Origin: Erythrobasidium yunnanense
Taxonomy: Eukaryota > Basidiomycota > Cystobasidiomycetes > Erythrobasidiales > Erythrobasidiaceae
DNA: 64,000 nucleotides
Direction of reading: 5' to 3'
Assembly: GCA_001600175.1 (NCBI GenBank)
Contig: BCJC01000005.1
Location: 1,654,471-1,718,470 of the forward strand
A model generated the notes under the pieces. It searched no databases. It was not told the DNA's origin and was given only the letters and a program-made list of their open reading frames with translations. Both the position numbers and the translations under genes were made by a program. Numbering within the stretch: position 1 is the stretch's first letter; every line of letters begins with the position of its first letter. Positions 45,984 to 56,360 of this stretch are shown one piece after another.

Positions 45984-46762
45984 GTCAGTTGTATGCTCCC
46001 AATTGCAGTGCGCCTTGTGAAAGAGAGAGGGGACTCGAGGAAAGCAGCTGGAATATGGTCGATCGTCTTCGCGGACAAAGCGTTGAGCAGTCTGACACGA
46101 CCGTTGCTGACAGCATAGGTGCAGTAGCTGGTGCAGCACAACCCTGGTCATAGCCGCGCATGCTTCTTCCTGGACGTTCACTCGAAGACCGCTGGGTAGC
46201 ATGGCTTGGACAAAGACCGAAGCGACCTGGATGCTGACCAGGGAGTCCTTCGCAAGTTTGTATCATCTTCAAGTTCAAGACCATTCCATAGTCGCAGCGC
46301 TGAAGAAGTCATTGCGAACAGCGAGAGTTGTGATCTGGTCAAGATGCGCGCAAAGTGCATATCGGACACGCCCGCTGCCTCTCTGAGTCCGCACAACTGA
46401 GCATCTATAGAGGCAGAAGACATGCAAACCATTATAGCCCGCCTTCCGTGACCTCTCCCTCATGCGTGCAGAAGGCCTAGCTTCTCTGCAAAAAGACCAC
46501 TTTCTTCCAGCGAGCAGCTGGGCCTGAGTCTGACGCACCATCACGCATCACGTCTTCTCCGCCCGCTTATTGCGACGTACAAAGAGGGGACAGTCTCCAT
46601 AGCTAAATTTGGGAGTTCGGCGCAGAAGTGCCTGCCCGCTGCGGCTACTGCCATTCTGCTGTCGGCGCCGACTCTTCCATATATCTTCTCTGATTGCTTT
46701 CGATGTTCTCTCCTCTCCTCCGCATACCTTCCCGTCCTTTCGCAGCCTGAACCTCAATCCAG
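45984..46762. other. Divergent region between oxidase B and the SnoaL-like gene
   Basis: 779 bp. Open frames here continue the oxidase frame upstream of its ATG or lie antisense, without family features. Probably two promoters. Confidence 0.4.
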
Positions 46763-47227
46763 ATGTCTTCCGCATCAAGCAAGCCAACCACGACAGTCAG
46801 AGACGATGTCATAGACGTGCTCCACAAAGCTATCTGGGCCATCGACACCAACGACCTTGACCTGTTCAAGTCAGCATGGTCAAAATCCCCAGACATTGTC
46901 ATGGAGATTGGCGGGTACAGAATGACTGGAGCAGACAATGTTATGGGACTTTTCGGAGGAGTCGGACCCCTCGACACACAGCATCTCGTCAGTACTGTTC
47001 GAGTGCACTTCAACAAAGATATTACTAGCGCGGAAATCACTGCGAACGCCCTCAATCAGCATTATCCACCTGGTCAGGGCCTATCGGGAACAGACAGTTG
47101 GTCACTTGTTGGCTCTCGCTACAAGATGGAGGTGGTGATGGAGAGCGATGAATGGAAGCTCAAGTCGTGGATCATCAATCTCGTCTGGAGGCATGGTCAG
47201 AAGGATCTGCCATCAGCAGAAGCTTGA
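46763..47227 (+). CDS. SnoaL-like (NTF2-fold) domain protein
   Basis: Intronless 154-aa protein with the pattern of a SnoaL-like/NTF2-fold domain: VLHKAIWAIDTNDLDLFKSAWSKSPDIVMEIGG at residues 20-53, GADNVMGLFG, then paired strands (TQHLVSTVRVHF, SAEITANALNQHYPP and SRYKMEVVMESDEWKLKSWIINLVW). The LHKAIWAIDTNDLDLF helix and the Asp in the first strand are typical. Such proteins act as small isomerases, hydratases or binding proteins; the specific role is unknown. No signal peptide. It neighbours two amine oxidases but nothing ties it to them. Confidence 0.82.
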   Translation: MSSASSKPTTTVRDDVIDVLHKAIWAIDTNDLDLFKSAWSKSPDIVMEIGGYRMTGADNVMGLFGGVGPLDTQHLVSTVRVHFNKDITSAEITANALNQHYPPGQGLSGTDSWSLVGSRYKMEVVMESDEWKLKSWIINLVWRHGQKDLPSAEA

Positions 47228-47796
47228 TGTGAGCATCGCCATACACAGACGCAGGATTGCATTGCTGAAAGTTACAAATTGTCTGCCCAGATAGTTGGAG
47301 CAGCTACTTGTTATCTCAATGCTTTAACAGCTTATCTGGCGACCTATATTTCAGGTTCTCTTGTCGAGTTTGAGTTGTATCACCATCTTTGAGGCCATAT
47401 GAAGATCTGCAGCAGGCACGTCCCGACATAATGTAAGCTTGTAGAGCCGAGAGTATGCTTCTTCTTCCTTCCAAATAGCGAATAGTCCTTCGAGACCCCT
47501 GAATAGTCTGCAATGAGGAAGGGATGCAAGGAATGTCAGAAGGCCTGAAAGCGGGAGCGTTGGGATGTTAGGTGACGTAGCTGAGAACTGCCTTAGCCCT
47601 TTCTTCCTTCCCTTCTGAGATCTTCGGTATTGGCAGGTTCGCACAGATGCTCCAGGAGCAGCCTGCCCATCGTTCTTATGTAATGTTCAGTCCTGGAGCC
47701 ATCTTCCTTTGAAGGGTATCTGGCCTTCTTGGCCATCTTGCCCCAAGCTGCTTCTGAGCCGAGCGCTTGGGGGTAAGCGGCTTGCGGCTGTCATTA
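47228..47796. other. Intergenic
   Basis: About 570 bp after the SnoaL-like gene. Small antisense frames (for example 47351-47644) show no family signal. Confidence 0.35.
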
Positions 47797-48174
47797 TCAG
47801 ACCTGGTACAGATGACAAGTCAGCTTGTCCTGCATCTGTAACCTTGCGACATACCCTGCTCCAGCATCATCTCCGTCTTCTGCATCCATTTCCGACTCTT
47901 CTTCAGTACGGTGTCCTTCTGGGTCCCTGGGATCACCGTCTATAGGAGTCTTGCTGCCTTTCTTAGAAGCTGCGGTAGCCTTGCGTGATGCACCATCTGC
48001 AGTGGCAGCTTCGGCCTTAGCCCTGGCGACTCTTGCGGAGACTGCTTGTTTCTCAATGCGAGTCTGTCCCAGCTTGTATTGAAGGTCAGGCAGATTGGCT
48101 TTCTCATCCGGTAGGAGCAGTCTCCGCCAGCCGTGAGGGTACTTGTTCCTCCTTGCAGAGGGTGATTCGTACAA
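47797..48174 (-). CDS. Lys/Ala-rich then acidic frame, possible tail of the sirtuin relic
   Basis: A 125-codon frame. It has a helical, charged middle (KQAVSARVARAKAEAATADG) and an acidic end (EESEMDAEDGDDAGAG) of the kind found in disordered tails. It lies directly downstream of the sirtuin-like remnant on the same strand and could be that gene's former C-terminal exon. No start context or domain; low confidence that it is expressed. Confidence 0.25.
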   Translation of the reverse strand: MYESPSARRNKYPHGWRRLLLPDEKANLPDLQYKLGQTRIEKQAVSARVARAKAEAATADGASRKATAASKKGSKTPIDGDPRDPEGHRTEEESEMDAEDGDDAGAGYVARLQMQDKLTCHLYQV

Positions 48175-48242
48175 TCCGCAAAGTGCTCTCGAGGATGGCC
48201 AAGTCTTCTCGATCGTCGAACGTCAGATGAGAATACCGATGA

Positions 48243-48600
48243 TGACTTTATCAAGTGTCATATCGGGCTCCAAAAACCGTCGTTCTTGCAATCAGTCTGC
48301 AAAACGCTTGCGAAGCAGCAAGTGCCTGCGCCAAGCATATCAGCGCCGTGTCGTATTGCGATGGATCATAACACACATTATATGTGGATGAATGAAAGAG
48401 GTCCTCAGTGGCTTGTTGTGAAGGTCTTAGCCAGATTTGAGGTCTGGAATGCCAGCCGCAGTACTGATGCCAGCACCCACTAGAAACGCGAATCGTCCAG
48501 CATCCTTGACCCCGTCAACGATACTTGCCGGTTGATTGTCGATCAGAGACTTCGCGCACCCGACTCTCCTGCATATGTCTGCAGAGAGACCGTAGGAACC
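48243..48600 (-). pseudogene. Sirtuin (Sir2/Hst-like) remnant
   Basis: Contains the sirtuin NAD-binding signature in one frame, GRFAFLVGAGISTAAGIPD (about 48440-48505), followed by LKSG where active enzymes have FRS. The frame then stops. In a shifted frame directly downstream the expected continuation is seen: TEDLFHSSTYN, then DPSQYDTALICLAQALAAS, which matches the small-domain start of Hst-type sirtuins. The catalytic His region (TQNID) and a clear zinc finger are not found. No intron of workable size joins the frames (the only AG-bounded gap is 28 nt). I read this as a decayed host sirtuin gene. Confidence 0.6.
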
Positions 48601-48711
48601 AAAGATGATAGGGATTTGCGTTGTTGCGAAATGCAAGCGGATCCTCCACGATCGGTAGATGGGTTGAAAGTGACACGCGATTCCCTCAACAGCTGAGCAT
48701 TGATGTATCAT

Positions 48712-50900
48712 TCTTGCTCATCGTCAGAAGTGCTATCTGATTCGAGAGTGCTGCCCAGCACATTTACTAGCTTGAGATGTTCGAGTACACGCATCTGGAG
48801 CAACAGGGTTCACGTTGCGCATAGGTTGTATTGGCTACCCTATAGCCTCTCAACGGCGGCAGGATGCCCATTCCTGCGACCTGTCCCAAGTCTGTAGATG
48901 AAAGCGGGAAACTCGGGGAATGGGAGGGTCGTTAACTAGGGAGAAGTGACAAGGACAGGTAAGTAAGGAATAAGAAAGTCGCGTCTTGCGACTGGGACAG
49001 AGCGAACTGCTAGAACACGAATGTAAAGCTGAGCAGTTTCTTCCAGTCGATTTCTTTGACGGTGAAGATGGACAGAATATGCCCATTAACTGCTCTGCGC
49101 GTGCTGGATAAAGAGAATACTTCATGCCTGCCTCTTGCAAGGCGTCGACTCAGTGGACAGGGATATTCCTGGGCTTCCAGCCCCGACCAAAGTGGATCCT
49201 TCGCGGGGGATCGCCAAGTCTTCTTAATTAATGGATTGTGCGCGAGACATGGATGATGACTTTTAAAACTGTCAAATCAGGCTGACAGGACCATTGCTAC
49301 AGTTTGGTGTTCGCATCCGACGTGGATCCCAGCTCCTAGGCTGGAATTAGTGTCGTATAGCACGATCTACTCGATCAGGCCATCAGAACCTTGACGAAGG
49401 CGGGATCGCAGTCATAGGCATGTCGCTTGTTTTCTCGTCCAAGCGGGGTCGCTGAGCATTATTCGTCCCGCTCGGATCAGGTTGCTTAAAAGGTCTTCCT
49501 CTCGAGCGAGGGTTGTCCCAGCAAGATATTTGATTGTGCCCAGGCTTGGTAGCATAGCTTGCGTGAGATGCGGGACGCGTATGCTTCCGCATACACTCAG
49601 CATCAATAGATGGCTTGACTCATTCTCGTCCGCACGTTCAGCGAAGACGCATCTCCAGTAATTGTGATACTTCGTGGGCTTGATGACTCAATAACGGGTG
49701 AGCAGCGTTGTTGGGCTCTCCGTCTCGCACCAGGCTTATCTGCAAATCGAAACCTCAGCATTGCTTTCAGTTTGCTATACTAGAACTGACATTTCTGGTC
49801 GATGGCTTCCTCGATGAAAGGTTGTAGTTGCCATAAGATTGCTGACTAGATGTGGCCATCTCGCTGATAGATACTTTATAAGCGGGTCAGCGTGATAATG
49901 CGACTAGAGGGATACCCGTCTCACCAATCAGAAGAAGCTAGTTAGCTTTCGCTTCAGAGGGCCTCCTGTAAAGCGTCGACTTCTCCGTACAGCATGATCA
50001 AGGCAAATTCAACAGGAGAGGCGGGTGCGTGGGAGTAGAGGTGGCCTTCTTTAGATCGCACAGTTCATAAGTGGATGGTGTATAAATGGAATAATTGGAT
50101 TGGTAAGATAGATGAAGATGGATTAGGGAAGAAGGTCACAAATCATGTTATGAAGAAAAGGAAGCGAAGGAGAGGCCAAAAGAAGGGCTTTTTGTACTCG
50201 AGCAGAAGCCTGGAAGATACAGCGCTTGACATCATTTCCTTCCGCTGTCATGGAAGTGGAGGAGAAACTAGCTTAGCTTGTGGTGTATGGACATGGAAGT
50301 GGAAGAGAATGATCAGGCTAGCGGTGTCAGACGGTGAAGCTGATATGCGAATCTGATGCAGCCTTCTGCGTTGGAAATCAGACTCTTTGCAATGTTAGCC
50401 CTCCTCAAATCAGCTCGACCTCTTCAATGGGAAAGTTCGGACGGGCATGGTTGTGACAGTGATATCGTGATATTGCGTTGCAGAAGCTGCGACTCTTGTG
50501 TCGCGTCTGGAAAGCTAGTATGAGCACGAGACTTGCTGGAGGATCGCTTCTTTCCAGCTCGACATCGCGTCTGATAGCAGCCAGCTCGCTGCAAACAGGT
50601 AAACATGGGAGTGTTGTTGTCCAGTCAGAACCAGTCCAGCCAGCCAGTCAGTCGAGAACCAACCAGCTCGGGTTAGCGGACGCGCCTTGGGCCTCGAGTG
50701 TTTGGAATGCTGGTGATCATGCCTGGTTCTATTTCAAGACTCTCTCCGAGGACGAAGAGGGATTGTGCGGTGTTAGATCCATTTAAATCAAATTCAAGGC
50801 TCTCCTTCTCTTCTCTTTCCCATCCTTTCAAGAAGTCTTACACCCAATTTCAACACTTTTCAACACTGTCTTTACTTGAACACTGAGGATCATACCAGCA
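48712..50900. other. Gene-poor region upstream of the glycoprotein array
   Basis: 2.2 kb with only short frames on both strands and no recognisable protein, RNA gene or repeat with clear ends. A TTAATTAA site lies near 49226. The last 150 bp, with a TTTAAAT and a C/T-rich stretch, look like the promoter of the first glycoprotein gene. Confidence 0.4.
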
Positions 50901-52657
50901 ATGCCTCGTCTCAACAACGTCCTCGTCGCGCTCGCTGCGTCGTCTGCCGCCGTCGTCGCCGTCTCAGCTCACGGCCTCGCTATCGGCGGGACAGCAACTC
51001 TGAAACACGCTTCAAAAGTCAAGAGACAGGATAGCTGCTACAGTGGATATGCAGAGACACCTCTGTTCCAGAAGAAGTACTCATACGTACGCGAAATCCA
51101 CCCATTTTCTCGGTGAACCATAGCTCACGCTTTGGATTGCGATTTTTCCGTATCGCTAGCCCGATGGAGTGCCATACCAAGTAGAAGGAAATACTGGAGC
51201 ATGCAGAGGCAATCAGGTCGGATACAATGTGCGTGATGCTACATTCACTTTTGAGTCGCGATGATTGCTAAAAATACCGCAAATGCCAAACAAACAGCAA
51301 TGTAACTCTACGACAGAAGGACCAGACTCGATGTGCCAGACGTCGTTCGTCAACAGCATTGATGACTTCTGCGTGAGTCTGCCTCGTTAGCTACTGCGCG
51401 GAGTTTCGCTGACAATCCCTCATCACCAGCTCTGGGCTCCATCTGCACCAAACTCGCTCGTTGCCGATGTCGAAGGCGAGATGGTAGCATGGTGCACCAA
51501 GCCAGGTCGCGTACGTCCTTCGTCCACTCCTCCCTTGTCCAAGCTCATGAGTTGGTCTATCAGGGCACGCGCGTAATTCCCGAAGGCGCTCTCAAAGGTG
51601 TTCAATTCCTTCGAGCACCCGCCTATCTGGCTGTAACAGGCTTCATCGACCAAACGATGATCAACATTGCTGCTGGCGACTCTGGCGGTGAAGAGGATCC
51701 TCACGGTGCAGATGGTCTGGGCAACCCTATGGGATCATTGATGTACTCGCAAGGGTTCGGAAATGTCCAAGGTGGAAAGATCGCCGATGGTACAGCATGG
51801 ACGCAAGTCGTCGAATGGCACAACTTCATGTCAGTAGCCTTTCCTTCTGATTCCGCTAGAGACAATGCTGATGCAAAGCTCTCGATTGCAGGGGCGGTGA
51901 TCAGTTCTGCATCAAGGTCTGCGATCCTTCCAATTCCAACGCCGCAAACTACTGCCAGCATATCTATGACCGAATCGGCTGCGCGTACAAGTGGGTTCCA
52001 TTTCTTTTTACAGCTTGTTCAGATAGATGCTGATGATTGAGCTACAGCGTTCCTGCTGCCTACGTGAACGGGACCTTCGAGTCGTGCGAGAGCGATAACC
52101 AGATGTTCCCTGGAGTCTACGTCGGCGACAATGGAAAGACCAGCACGTAAGTTTTGCATTTAGCGTTTCTTCGTAGATAGATGCTCATCGTAGGATCACG
52201 CAGATACACTCAGCCACCTGAGAGCCTCGGCGCCATCAGCACCCTGCCATACACGCCCGTCGTACCTCAGTCTTCAAGCTGCACGCCTTACACTTCCGCT
52301 GCTCTATACACGGCTCTAGCAGGCGTAAGCAATCCCTCTCCTCGCTTCTAGCCGATACTGATGTGCCTTTCCATGTGATTTCAGGGATCTGCTGCTGCCC
52401 AAAGCACCTCTACAAGCGCAGCTAGCTCCTCCGCAGCCACTTCCTCCGGCGCTTCTTCGCCCGCTGCTTCGTCATCAACAAAAGGAAAAGCTTCCGCTGC
52501 TTCTTCCTCAGGCAGCGGTGCATTGAACGCAAATGCAGCTGCTCAGACCTCATCGTCGTCAAGCACTGGAGCAGCTTCTAGATCTACCTCCTCGTCAAGC
52601 GTGATGGGCGCAGTGGCTGGTCTCGCTCTCTTCGTTGCTGTTGGAGCTGCTCTTTAG
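50901..52657 (+). CDS. Secreted GPI-type glycoprotein, macrofage activating glycoprotein family, copy 1
   Basis: First of three tandem paralogues of a basidiomycete surface protein annotated in databases as 'macrofage activating glycoprotein'. Nine exons (50901-51086, 51160-51228, 51298-51372, 51430-51510, 51564-51829, 51892-51990, 52048-52146, 52204-52324, 52385-52657) give 422 aa. Signal peptide about residues 1-24, then CYSGYAETPLFQKKYSYPDG, ACRGNQVGYNQCNSTTEGP, SMCQTSFVNSIDDFCLWAP, VEGEMVAWCTKPGRGTRVIP, DPHGADGLGNPMG, EWHNFMGGDQFCIKVCDPSN, CQHIYDRIGCAYN and YTQPPESLG. The C-terminal 100 residues are almost only Ser, Ala and Thr, ending in a hydrophobic tail (GAVAGLALFVAVGAAL) fit for a GPI anchor. 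Molecular function is not established. Confidence 0.88.
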
Positions 52658-53589
52658 ACTCACTTTCTTTCATATCTAGACTTCGTACACGGCATGGACG
52701 TTCGTTTCTTATTCACATGCTCTTGGCTTACAGCATACACTACACCGCAATTACTCTGTCATTCTCTCTTTTCGTTATTATTCACTCTGCTTGCTGTTCC
52801 CTTTTCGCTGTATAGCAAATTTACATCCTTTCCCCTCAAGCTCCTTCTGATTCGCCGGTTTCTGGCGCATAGGACTTCCACTAACTATATTTGAAACTGA
52901 CTTATCCATGGACAAGTCTATCAATCTGGACCCTGGCATCCCACGCCTTCAGATACATCGCTGGCAGCCTGAACGCTCTTCCGAGATCTATACGCAAGAA
53001 AGCGCGTTCTGTCAGGCTTTTCTTGCATTATCTCGCAGACGTCATCTCAGTTCATTGATGCGGATCAATATTAGCAGAGAAAACGCGTTTGGTATACTGA
53101 TATCTTGTGGTGACGGGCCATGAAAAAACGTAGCGCATGGCACTCAGACAGCTTTCAGGAAGCTTACTATAGTTTATTGCAGCATGCGGGTGCAGCTGTC
53201 GCATTGAGAAGAGATTTGCAAATTGCTTCTCAGACTGCTCTCAGACCGCTTGCTTTCCGGAGTTAGGTCACGTGACCGTCATCAGCGTATGATGCTTGTC
53301 ATGGAAAGTAAGCCGCAGGCCACATAGTTGGCATTTGACGATTGCTTATCGATTGATGATTGCATTCTTGCAGCTTCTCCCTCTCCCTCCTCTGCTGCCC
53401 GCCCAGCCAAACAAAATCGCAATTCTCGCGTTCCTCTGGATTGTCTTGGCAGAGGGAGGGAGCGTGTAATCTGTAGAGATGGGGGCTGTAGACTGCTGCT
53501 CTGCTTTGTTCTGTTCAACACTCTGCTATCTCAATTCATACAACACTTTCCCTACACATTCTTTACATCTGATTTGAATCACATTCACG
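52658..53589. promoter_or_regulatory. Spacer between glycoprotein copies 1 and 2
   Basis: 0.9 kb with no gene. It contains a 12-bp E-box palindrome (53266-53277) and C/T-rich promoter sequence close to copy 2. Confidence 0.45.
53266..53277. promoter_or_regulatory. Palindromic E-box GGTCACGTGACC
   Basis: Perfect 12-bp palindrome around CACGTG, about 310 bp upstream of the copy 2 start. The same extended core (GGTCACGTGAC) occurs at 6440-6450 in the sugar-acid cluster. Confidence 0.45.
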
Positions 53590-55531
53590 ATGATGCACCT
53601 TGTCTCTGCTGGCATCGTCGCCGCAGCTGCCCTTGTTCAAGCGCAAGGATCATCGTCAGCAGCCTCTGCTGCAGCCTCAGCGACTAGAAGTGCATCAGCA
53701 ACAGCTGCTGCTCCCTCATCATGCTACTCGGGATACGCTCAAGAGCCTTTGTTTGAGAAGCGATTCGACTATGTGAGGGCGACCCTTCGCTCTTATGTGA
53801 GATAGACTGAGATGAGATATGACAGCCCGATGGACTCCCTTACAAAGTTGAGACGGATACAACAGCCTGCAGAGGTGTCCAAGTCGGATACAACGTGAGT
53901 TTGGCCTCGTCGGAGTTGAGTGCGCTCGGGCCTCAGCTTCGTCCATCTGGGATAACGGGGTGGACATGAACTGATGTGCAATGCTTCCTTTCTATTGTAG
54001 ATCTGCAATGCTACGACGGAAGGCCAAGACTCCATGTGCCAGACTGCCTTCATCAACAGCATCGATGACTTCTGCGTGGGTTGCTGCGCAACTCCCCTCT
54101 ATCCACCCAGAGTATCTATGACTAAGTGTTCTATATCCTTACAGCTCTGGGGACCTCCTGAGTTGGGCGAAGAGGTCGGAAGTATCGAAGGAGAGATGGT
54201 AGCGTGGTGCACTAAGCCAGGACGGGTGAGCTATCTCTCGATTCTCTTCCTTTTTCCCAAGTCACAGTGACTGAGAGTAGTATGTATGATGACCGCAGGG
54301 CACGCGTCTTATTCCCGAAGGAGCGCTACAAGGCGTACAGTTCTTGCGCGCTCCGGCGTACGTACAAGTCACAGGCCACATCGACCAGTCAAAGATCGAT
54401 ATCCTCCCTGATGACTTTGGTGGTGAGGTGAGTGACGAGTTCTTACTCACTGTCTTATCCAGCTTCACGCGGAACCTTCCATTGACGATGCCCTCATTCC
54501 TTCCCCTCGCACTTACATGGCTTGTAGATGGACCCTCACGGTACGCATCATTCTTCTCCTCCATCTTCTGTCGTCCTTGACTAACCGATCTATGTGTCTC
54601 TCAGGCGCGGACGGCAAAGGCAATCCGATGGGCGGAGTCCTCTACTCCCAAGCTTTCTCAGGCGGCAACGAGAACTCAGCCTGGAGACAAGTCATTGAAT
54701 GGCACAACTTCATGGGCGGAAATGTATTCTGCCTGAAGGCTTGCGATCCTAGCAACGCGGATGGCCCTAAATACTGTGAACATATCTGTGCGTGGCTTCT
54801 TCTTCGTTCTCTCGTGTGTTGGTGATCCGTACTGATTGGGGAACCCTAATGCTTCTTTGTGCTATATAGTCGACAGAATCGGCTGCCACTACAAGTAAGT
54901 CCCTGTCTGTGCAGAGCATACCGAGGCAGCTAGCTAATGCTGTGTGCTTCTCAAGCGCCCCCGCTGCATACGTGAACGGCACCTTCGAGTCTTGCGAATC
55001 GGACAATCAAATGTTCCCAGGTCACTACGTCGAGAATGGACGAACACTTACGTATGCTTTCCCCTGTCTCAATAATCAACTGCAGCGCGTTACTGACAGA
55101 GCTTGTTTGTATGATATGTAGGTATACACAACCACCCGAGTCGCTTGGCCCGATCTCTACGATGCCTTATGACCCCGTCCCGCCTGCCAGCTCGCAGTGC
55201 ACGCAGTACACTTCCGCCTCCATCTACTCTGCTCTGCCACGAGTGAGCACAAATCTTACTTTCTCATCCTAGATGTTGTTCACTGACGCTCCTGCCTTCC
55301 TAGGTCGCTGCTGCCTCTTCGTCATCATCAGCAGAGACAACCGCCACTTCCGGCACAAGTGCAGCCCGAAGCACCTCCACAGGTGCATCCTCTACAAGAG
55401 GCGTGAACGCAGCGGGCAATGCTGCACAGACTGGATCTTCAAACACTGGAGCTGCTCCGCGAGGTACTTCGACTTCGATGATCGGAGCAGCTGGTCTGCT
55501 CGCTTTTATCGTTATTGGAGCTATGCTCTAA
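53590..55531 (+). CDS. Secreted GPI-type glycoprotein, macrofage activating glycoprotein family, copy 2
   Basis: Second paralogue, 400 aa from eleven exons (53590-53772, 53826-53894, 54001-54075, 54145-54225, 54299-54427, 54528-54540, 54605-54787, 54870-54894, 54956-55051, 55122-55242, 55304-55531). Signal peptide (MMHLVSAGIVAAAALVQAQG), then CYSGYAQEPLFEKRFDYPDG, ACRGVQVGYNICNATTEG, SMCQTAFINSIDDFCLWGPP, EGEMVAWCTKPGRGTRLIP, MDPHGADGKGNPMGG, EWHNFMGGNVFCLKACDPSN, RIGCHYNAPAAYVNGTFESC and a Ser/Thr/Ala tail with hydrophobic end (GAAGLLAFIVIGAML). The DPHG block sits in a 13-nt exon (54528-54540). Compared with copy 1, two extra introns interrupt the same domain. Function unknown; likely cell-wall or membrane anchored. 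Confidence 0.88.
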
Positions 55532-56360
55532 TAACTCCCCGATCGATAAACGCTGCATCTCGCCCGTCGTTCTCTTATGCTGCACATCAATACGATATAG
55601 ACACTCTTTGGTCCGCTGTGCCCTTAGTCTCCTGTTTCCCTCCCCTGCTTATTCATCTTTAGGTCCTAGTGTTCCCTCTTCCTCTCGATCCTGCTCGTTC
55701 TCTGGCATTTCCTCATATTCCTTGTTCCTCCCTTCCATTCTGATCTTCTTGGAACTCGCGATAGGCATTTGCATGTCTGGATTCCCTCTCAATCCTGTGG
55801 CAGTGTCTTGATAGTTCAGATGTCATCGCGTTGTCCTCCTATCGTTATCATAGTGCGCTTTCCCAATGCCAATCTTCATCCTCACATTCTAGCCACAAGC
55901 AATTTTTCTGGAGCTTTGCGGACTAGCGAACTTGCAGAGTGACACTGCATGCAGCGAAGGCATCAGGCGTCACTGGTAGTTCGAGGCAAGACTAATCCAT
56001 CACTCAGGCTCAATCAAGGCCGAATCGAATGGCATTGACGCTCGGGCCGCACTCATATACTTCGTTATTTATTTATATGCATGGTCTGTATGTGGAAACT
56101 CTGAATTGGTTATCTTTTGTAACATCTCTGACTTCAGGCCCCTCGGCTGACGATCTCAAGGCCGTCTAAAGAGAGTCTTGGCAGGTGGCGCTTTCCTGCA
56201 GGCATCACAAGCGTGCGATTGCTCGGATGTAAGCAGAGCGTAATCTCATCAAGCATCGCCTTTGCCTCTTCTCTTTACTTTCCTTTCCATCGTTCTCTCT
56301 CTCAAAGGAGTCTTCTCTTCTTCTTTCAAGACTTTACATCTGCATATATAACGGCCAACC
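55532..56360. other. Spacer between glycoprotein copies 2 and 3
   Basis: 0.83 kb. A TATATAA element lies immediately before the copy 3 start. No gene seen. Confidence 0.4.

Noticed and set aside
45591-46202. Longer upstream frame of oxidase B
   Set aside because: The extra N-terminus precedes the FAD motif that should be within the first residues; ATG 45983 fits the family.
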